64,000 nucleotides of DNA from Candidatus Gastranaerophilales bacterium (lineage in GTDB: Bacteria; Cyanobacteriota; Vampirovibrionia; Gastranaerophilales; Gastranaerophilaceae). The notes below the pieces were generated by a model. It did not search any database and was not told the origin of the DNA. It saw nothing but the letters and a program-made list of their open reading frames with translations. Where the stretch lies: positions 1 to 64,000 of the forward strand of contig CANQJT010000002.1 of NCBI GenBank assembly GCA_947624325.1, written 5' to 3'. The position numbers were made by a program, and so were the translations under genes. Every line of letters starts with the position of its first letter. Position 1 is the stretch's first letter. Below, one piece after another: positions 59,504-64,000 of this stretch.

Positions 59504-60265
59504 ATGTTACAAGAAGAAACAAAAAAAATATATAAAGCAAAAGTATCAAGGATAGAAAAAGTATCCTCCTCCTCTTACTTCATAGAAATTGACTGCGGAG
59601 TAAAAGTTGAAGTTAAAGCAGGTCAATTTATCTCTATTTACTGTGAAGGCTTGACTTTCAGAAGACCGTTTAGTGTTTATTCAAATGAAAACGGAAAAAT
59701 CGGAGTTTTATTTAAAGAACGGGGAAAAGGCACTAATTATATTAAATCGCTAAAATTAGGCGATATGATTGATATAACTGGGCCTTTAGGAAACGGATTT
59801 GATATAAAAAATAAAAAATCTTTGCTTATCGGTGCAGGAATAGGCTCTGCTCCGATATCATTTTTAAAATCAAAACTTGATGAAATAGGGATTGAAAATC
59901 TTTTTGCCTGCGGATTTTTGAATAAAAATGAAATACCAACGGGCATGAAAATAGATAAAATATATACGGATGACGGTTCGTACGGGGAAATGGGCAGTGT
60001 GCTTAATTATCTCGGGGTATTAATAAATCAATTTAACCCTGAGATTATATATGTTTGCGGACCTGAAATAGTATTAAAAACAACATATGAAATAGCTCAA
60101 AAATACGAAATTGAAACTCAAGTGGCGATGGAAAAAGTTATGGCATGCGGTATAGGGGTATGCAGAGGCTGTGTAATTGATATTAAAAAAGACGGAAAAA
60201 TAATTAATGCCTCGGTTTGCAAAGACGGCCCCGTTTTTTGGGGAAGCGAGGTCGTATGGCAGTAA
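59504..60265 (+). CDS. pyrK: Dihydroorotate dehydrogenase B electron-transfer subunit
   Basis: PyrK passes electrons from PyrD to NAD with FAD and a 2Fe-2S cluster. Motifs: FRRPFSVYS (FAD), GKGTNYIKSLKLGDMIDITGPLGNGF, GAGIGSAPI (NAD), and the cluster cysteines in ACGIGVCRGCVID plus a later Cys (about residue 240). ATG 59504 suits the family; an in-frame ATG at 59459, inside the tandem repeat, would add 15 residues. It overlaps pyrD by 10 bp. Confidence 0.93.
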   Translation: MLQEETKKIYKAKVSRIEKVSSSSYFIEIDCGVKVEVKAGQFISIYCEGLTFRRPFSVYSNENGKIGVLFKERGKGTNYIKSLKLGDMIDITGPLGNGFDIKNKKSLLIGAGIGSAPISFLKSKLDEIGIENLFACGFLNKNEIPTGMKIDKIYTDDGSYGEMGSVLNYLGVLINQFNPEIIYVCGPEIVLKTTYEIAQKYEIETQVAMEKVMACGIGVCRGCVIDIKKDGKIINASVCKDGPVFWGSEVVWQ

Positions 60266-61182
60266 TGACAAATATACTTCAAACAGATCTTAAAGGTTTA
60301 ATTCTTAAAAACCCTATTATGACTGCTTCAGGAACATACGGTTATAATGATGAATACGATGAATTTATTGATGTATCTAATCTTGGGGCGATAGTTACCA
60401 AAGCAATTTCACTTAATCCCCGTCAAGGTAATAAAAATATTCGTATTACCGAAACAAAAGCAGGTATGATAAATTCTATCGGGCTTGAAAATGTAGGAAT
60501 AGAAAAGTTTTTAGAAGAAAAACTGCCTGTTCTAAAATCTAAAAATATTGAATTTATAATGAATATTGCAGGTTCAAGCTTGGATGAATATGTTAAACTG
60601 GCAAAAATATGTGCAGAAAATAAAATAAAAGCTATTGAACTAAATGTTTCATGCCCGAATGTTAAATCAGGGTGTATAGAATTCGGAGTGGATGAAAATT
60701 CGTTATATGAGCTTGTAAATTCGACAAGGCAGGAATATCAAGGATATATAATCGTAAAATTAACTCCGAATGTTACTGCAATAGAAAAATTGGCGCTAAG
60801 TGCACAAAAAGCCGGAGCGGATGCAATAAGTGCAATTAATACATTAAAGGGTACTCAAATAAAAATAAGTTGTATAAATGGAGGCATAAAAAAGAGTATA
60901 ATTTCGGGCGGTTACTCGGGTGTAGGTGTAAAACCCGTTGCTGTAGGAGCTGTTATGAGAATTTCAAAAACAGTTGGTATCCCTGTTATAGGAATAGGCG
61001 GAATTGAAACACTTGAAGATGTATTAGAATTTATGGCAGCCGGAGCTGATGCAGTGCAAATCGGTACGGCAAATTTTACTCATCCCGATACGGCTCAACG
61101 GTTAGTATTAGAACTGAATGAATATATTACAAAAAATAATTTCAAAAATTTAGATGAATTAAAAAGAAAATTGAGGGAATAA
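60256..61182 (+). CDS. pyrD: Dihydroorotate dehydrogenase B catalytic subunit
   Basis: This 308-residue FMN enzyme of class 1B oxidises dihydroorotate to orotate with PyrK. Motifs: NPIMTASGTYGYNDEY, GAIVTKAISLNPRQGN, GLENVGIEKF, ELNVSCPNVKSGC (catalytic Cys), KLTPNVT, and GIGGIETLEDVLEFMAAGADAVQIGTA. Starts at ATG 60256, or 60265 (TAATG with pyrK). Confidence 0.96.
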   Translation: MAVMTNILQTDLKGLILKNPIMTASGTYGYNDEYDEFIDVSNLGAIVTKAISLNPRQGNKNIRITETKAGMINSIGLENVGIEKFLEEKLPVLKSKNIEFIMNIAGSSLDEYVKLAKICAENKIKAIELNVSCPNVKSGCIEFGVDENSLYELVNSTRQEYQGYIIVKLTPNVTAIEKLALSAQKAGADAISAINTLKGTQIKISCINGGIKKSIISGGYSGVGVKPVAVGAVMRISKTVGIPVIGIGGIETLEDVLEFMAAGADAVQIGTANFTHPDTAQRLVLELNEYITKNNFKNLDELKRKLRE

Positions 61183-61184
61183 TT

Positions 61185-61760
61185 ATGGGAAATGAAGTAT
61201 TAAATTTATTAGAACAGGCGGAAGGTGTACTGCATGGTCATTTTTGCCTAACTTCGGGATTACATTCCGATATATATTTTCAATGTGCAAAATTATATCA
61301 ATACCCTGAAATTACAGAAAAATTAGGTAAAATGCTTGCTGAAAAGCTGTCGGGTATTGAATTTGATACAATAGTAGCACCGGCTATCGGGGCTGTTATA
61401 ATCGGTTATGAAACAGCTAAAAATGCTAAAAAGAGAAATCTTTTTGTTGAAAGAAAAGACGGAGTAATGCAGTTAAGAAGAGGTTATACTCTTAAAAAAG
61501 GCGAAAGAGTTGTTATTATTGAAGATGTTATAACAACGGCAAGAACAATCAAAGAAACAATGGAAGCTATAAAAGAATATGAGCCTGAAGTTGTTGCGGT
61601 AGGCTGTATTGTAGACAGAACAAAAGGTAAAACGGAATATAACATTAAATCATTAATGCAGATTGATCCTGTTGTATATGAGCCCGAAAACTGCCCCTTG
61701 TGTAAAGAAGGAATACCGCTTGTAAAACCCGGGAGCAGGGAAGAAAAGGTAAAAGCATAA
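61185..61760 (+). CDS. pyrE: Orotate phosphoribosyltransferase
   Basis: It joins orotate and PRPP to make OMP. This 191-residue protein has the type I PRTase loop RVVIIEDVITTARTIKETM (about residue 105), LTSGLHSDIYFQC, and VAPAIGAVIIGYETA. 2 bp after pyrD; its stop touches the pyrB start (TAATGG). Confidence 0.96.
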   Translation: MGNEVLNLLEQAEGVLHGHFCLTSGLHSDIYFQCAKLYQYPEITEKLGKMLAEKLSGIEFDTIVAPAIGAVIIGYETAKNAKKRNLFVERKDGVMQLRRGYTLKKGERVVIIEDVITTARTIKETMEAIKEYEPEVVAVGCIVDRTKGKTEYNIKSLMQIDPVVYEPENCPLCKEGIPLVKPGSREEKVKA

Positions 61761-62674
61761 TGGAACACTTAATTGATATTAAAAATATTTCAAAAGAAGA
61801 TATTTTAAATATCGTAAATCTTGCAAAAGAATTTAAATCCGGCAGGAAAAATTCCGATGTTGAGAAAAAGACACTTGCTTTAATGTTTTATGAAAACTCA
61901 ACCAGAACAAGATGCAGTTTTGAAATCGCAGGTCAAAAACTCGGAATGAATATAATAAATTTTGATTTATCGCATTCATCACTATCAAAGGGCGAGAGTT
62001 TAAAAGATACCATTGAAAACCTTTATTTCCTTGGAGTTGATGCGGTTGTAATCAGGCATTCACTTTCGGGAATAATAAATAATGTAATGAGGCTTGTAAA
62101 ATATCCGATAAAATTTGTCAATGGAGGTGACGGTACACACGCACATCCTTCGCAGGCTTTGTTGGATTTTTATACAATGCTTGAAAAAATCGGAACGGTT
62201 GAAAATAAAAAGATTGTAATAATAGGGGATGTTTCGCACAGCAGAGTTGCTAAATCAAATATAAATCTTTTATCAAAATTTAATGCGGATATTCACCTGT
62301 GTGCTCCTTCCTATTTGGAGTTTGAAAGTTTTGATGCGTTTAACGTCAAATATCATAAGGATGTTAAAGAGGCTATATCAGGCGCAAATGTCGTTATGGT
62401 GCTAAGAGTCCAAAATGAAAGACATGAAAAAGAAGGCTATCCTGATTCTTTAGAATACAAAAGACTTTATGAGATAGATACGGATTTATTAAAACGGTAT
62501 GCCTCAAACGATGTTATATTAATGCACCCGGGGCCTGCTAACCGCAATATTGAAGTATCATCAGAACTTCTTGATAACAGGGTGGGCAAAACAATTCTTG
62601 AACAGGCTCAAAACGGAGTTTTTGTAAGAATGGCAATATTAAATACCTTATTAAAACAAGGGAAAGAGGTATAA
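61760..62674 (+). CDS. pyrB: Aspartate carbamoyltransferase catalytic subunit
   Basis: Commits carbamoyl phosphate to pyrimidine synthesis. 304 residues with FYENSTRTRCSFEIAGQKLG (carbamoyl-phosphate loop), SLSKGESLKDT, GDGTHAHPSQALLDF and LMHPGPANRNIE. No pyrI regulatory subunit is visible. Confidence 0.97.
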   Translation: MEHLIDIKNISKEDILNIVNLAKEFKSGRKNSDVEKKTLALMFYENSTRTRCSFEIAGQKLGMNIINFDLSHSSLSKGESLKDTIENLYFLGVDAVVIRHSLSGIINNVMRLVKYPIKFVNGGDGTHAHPSQALLDFYTMLEKIGTVENKKIVIIGDVSHSRVAKSNINLLSKFNADIHLCAPSYLEFESFDAFNVKYHKDVKEAISGANVVMVLRVQNERHEKEGYPDSLEYKRLYEIDTDLLKRYASNDVILMHPGPANRNIEVSSELLDNRVGKTILEQAQNGVFVRMAILNTLLKQGKEV

Positions 62675-63946
62675 ATGCTTCTGAAAAATGCACGAATAAT
62701 AAATCCAAAAACAAATTTTGATAAAATATCCGATATAAGGATTGAAAACGGGATTATAAAAGAAATCGGAGCGGATTTAGCCGTCAGGGATGATGAAGTT
62801 ATCGACCTGGCAGGCAAAATTATTACTCCGGGGCTTATAGATATGCACTGCCACTTAAGAGAACCCGGGTTTACCGCAAAAGAAACAATTAAAACGGGTA
62901 TTTTATCGGCAATAGAAGGGGGCTATACAGCAATATGCCCTATGGCAAATACAAATCCGTTTGTTGATAATTTAACAACATTAACATATATAATTAACAG
63001 AGCAAAAGAAGTATCAGACATCGGATTTTACCCGATATGTGCCGTTACAAAAGGTTTAACGGATGAAAAAATTGTTAATGTATCGGAGCTTCTTGATAAC
63101 GGGGCAATCGCATTTTCTAATGACGGCAAGCCCGTTGAAAATATGCATTTATTAAAGGAAGCTCTTAAATATATAAATTCTCATAATTCAATAATAAGTT
63201 CGCATTCCGAGGATTCATCTCTGGCAAACGGCGGAGTTATTAATGAAGGCAAAGTATCCGCAAGATTAGGATTAAAAGGGATACCTTCAATAACAGAATC
63301 CTTAGCTGTTGCAAGAGAATTGGAAGTGGTAAGAGCCGTCAACGGGCGGTATCACTTTGCTCATATTTCAACAAAACGGTCAGTTGAATTAATAAGACAG
63401 GCTAAAAAAGACGGCTTAAACGTAACCGCAGAAACGGCACCGCATTACTTTTCTTTAACTGAAGATGATATTGTTGACTATGATGCAAAATATAAGGTAA
63501 ATCCGCCGTTAAGAACAAAAGAAGATTTAATTGCAGTAATTGAAGGGCTTCAAGACGGCACTATTGATTGTATAGCAACAGACCACGCACCTCATACGGT
63601 ACATGAAAAATTGCTTCCAATCCAAAATGCACCTATGGGAATTGCAGGATTTGAAACGGCACTGTCTCTTGCACTTACTAATCTTGTACATACGGGAAAA
63701 CTTCCGCTGATGGAGGTTATAAGAAAGTTTACATTAGCACCCTCAGACATATTAAACCTTAAAAATCAAGGTACAATAGAAATAGGCAGAGATGCTAATT
63801 TAACAGTAATTGATTTAAACGAAGAATGGATTGTTGAAGCATCTAAATTTAAATCAAAATGCAGGATTTCGCCGTTTGACGGAGTAAAACTCAAAGGCAG
63901 ACCTAAAATGACAATTATAAAAGGTAAAATATATAATATAGGATAG
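62675..63946 (+). CDS. pyrC: Dihydroorotase
   Basis: This 423-residue class I zinc enzyme closes carbamoyl aspartate to dihydroorotate. Metal motifs: DMHCHLREPGFTAKE (His-x-His, about residues 58-60), SHSEDSS, HFAHISTKRS, and the Asp in CIATDHAPHTVHEK. It directly follows pyrB with no gap. Confidence 0.97.
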   Translation: MLLKNARIINPKTNFDKISDIRIENGIIKEIGADLAVRDDEVIDLAGKIITPGLIDMHCHLREPGFTAKETIKTGILSAIEGGYTAICPMANTNPFVDNLTTLTYIINRAKEVSDIGFYPICAVTKGLTDEKIVNVSELLDNGAIAFSNDGKPVENMHLLKEALKYINSHNSIISSHSEDSSLANGGVINEGKVSARLGLKGIPSITESLAVARELEVVRAVNGRYHFAHISTKRSVELIRQAKKDGLNVTAETAPHYFSLTEDDIVDYDAKYKVNPPLRTKEDLIAVIEGLQDGTIDCIATDHAPHTVHEKLLPIQNAPMGIAGFETALSLALTNLVHTGKLPLMEVIRKFTLAPSDILNLKNQGTIEIGRDANLTVIDLNEEWIVEASKFKSKCRISPFDGVKLKGRPKMTIIKGKIYNIG

Positions 63947-63950
63947 AACA

Positions 63951-64000
63951 ATGGAAATAAAACCCGAAATTAAAGAAAAAATAGTACTGGCGCTTGACGT
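63951..64000 (+). CDS. pyrF: Orotidine-5'-phosphate decarboxylase, first 16 codons
   Basis: ATG 63951 opens MEIKPEIKEKIVLALDV before the window ends. The LALDV strand is the usual PyrF beginning, and the operon order supports it. Confidence 0.75.
   Translation, partial: MEIKPEIKEKIVLALD

Noticed and set aside
59081-59549. Minus-strand ORFs of 72-128 codons with repeated sequence
   Set aside because: They follow from the 112-bp tandem repeat, are not supported by start signals, and lie antisense to the pyr leader and pyrK.

Overview
The window is AT-rich DNA from a Gram-negative-type bacterium. It encodes a TolC-like outer-membrane factor, an EmrA/EmrB pump and reverse rubrerythrin, and it also carries the spmA/spmB pair although nothing else suggests sporulation. 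Very low GC, many small conserved proteins without clear homologues, GCGAGC/GCGAAGC hairpin repeats and a GH57 glycosidase fit a gut Gastranaerophilales (Melainabacteria, non-photosynthetic Cyanobacteria). That placement is inference, of moderate confidence.

Layout. (1) 1-2.8 kb: one end of a Mu/Tn7-superfamily element, with a MuB/TniB-like ATPase (cut by the window edge), a DDE transposase and a divergent HTH protein. (2) 2.9-24.4 kb: a dense accessory island with the look of a defence island. It holds a dGTPase-like HD enzyme, a tandem AAA+ ATPase, a WYL regulator / PD-(D/E)XK nuclease / UvrD-RecB-type helicase-nuclease operon, a divergent small-protein unit, a DnaB-like ATPase plus retron-like reverse transcriptase pair, a family of unknown paralogues, two WG-repeat proteins and an RtcB RNA ligase with an HTH protein. 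It ends beside a tRNA-Gly gene. (3) 25-37 kb: chromosomal genes (polyprenyl synthase, lepB, pncC, yhaM-like, formyltransferase, leuC, tsaD, GH57). (4) 37-45 kb: a small mixed accessory stretch (frameshifted ORF, Fic protein, tRNA-Val, rubrerythrin, prmC, mscL, histidine kinase, hsp20, higBA, tRNA-Leu with duplicated ends). (5) 45-64 kb: spmAB, an AI-2E-type permease, prs-glmU, a tripartite efflux system, purA, tRNA-Lys, mnmA-bioB, rhodanese and the pyrimidine operon pyrK-D-E-B-C-F, which runs off the right edge.

The main new observation is a shared promoter architecture in the island. A 19-bp imperfect inverted repeat (TAYGWC-N7-GRCATA) sits at a fixed distance, 10 bases after the T of GRCAT, from a TATAAT-type -10 box. 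I find it before the tandem AAA+ gene, before the WYL operon, before the divergent 56-aa gene, before the DnaB-like/RT pair, before the 472-aa paralogue (and facing the other way), before the WG operon, before rtcB, and again at 37.1 kb before a frameshifted small gene. The WYL protein is of the wHTH-WYL-WCX type (BrxR/CapW are the known examples), so it is the obvious candidate regulator. If so, one regulator controls a set of otherwise unrelated defence-like modules.

The most likely undescribed system is the DnaB-like ATPase / retron-like RT operon at 13.7-15.5 kb. Next are the paralogue/WG/RtcB block at 15.6-24.4 kb and the WYL-nuclease-helicase operon. Functions for these are inferred from domains and context only.
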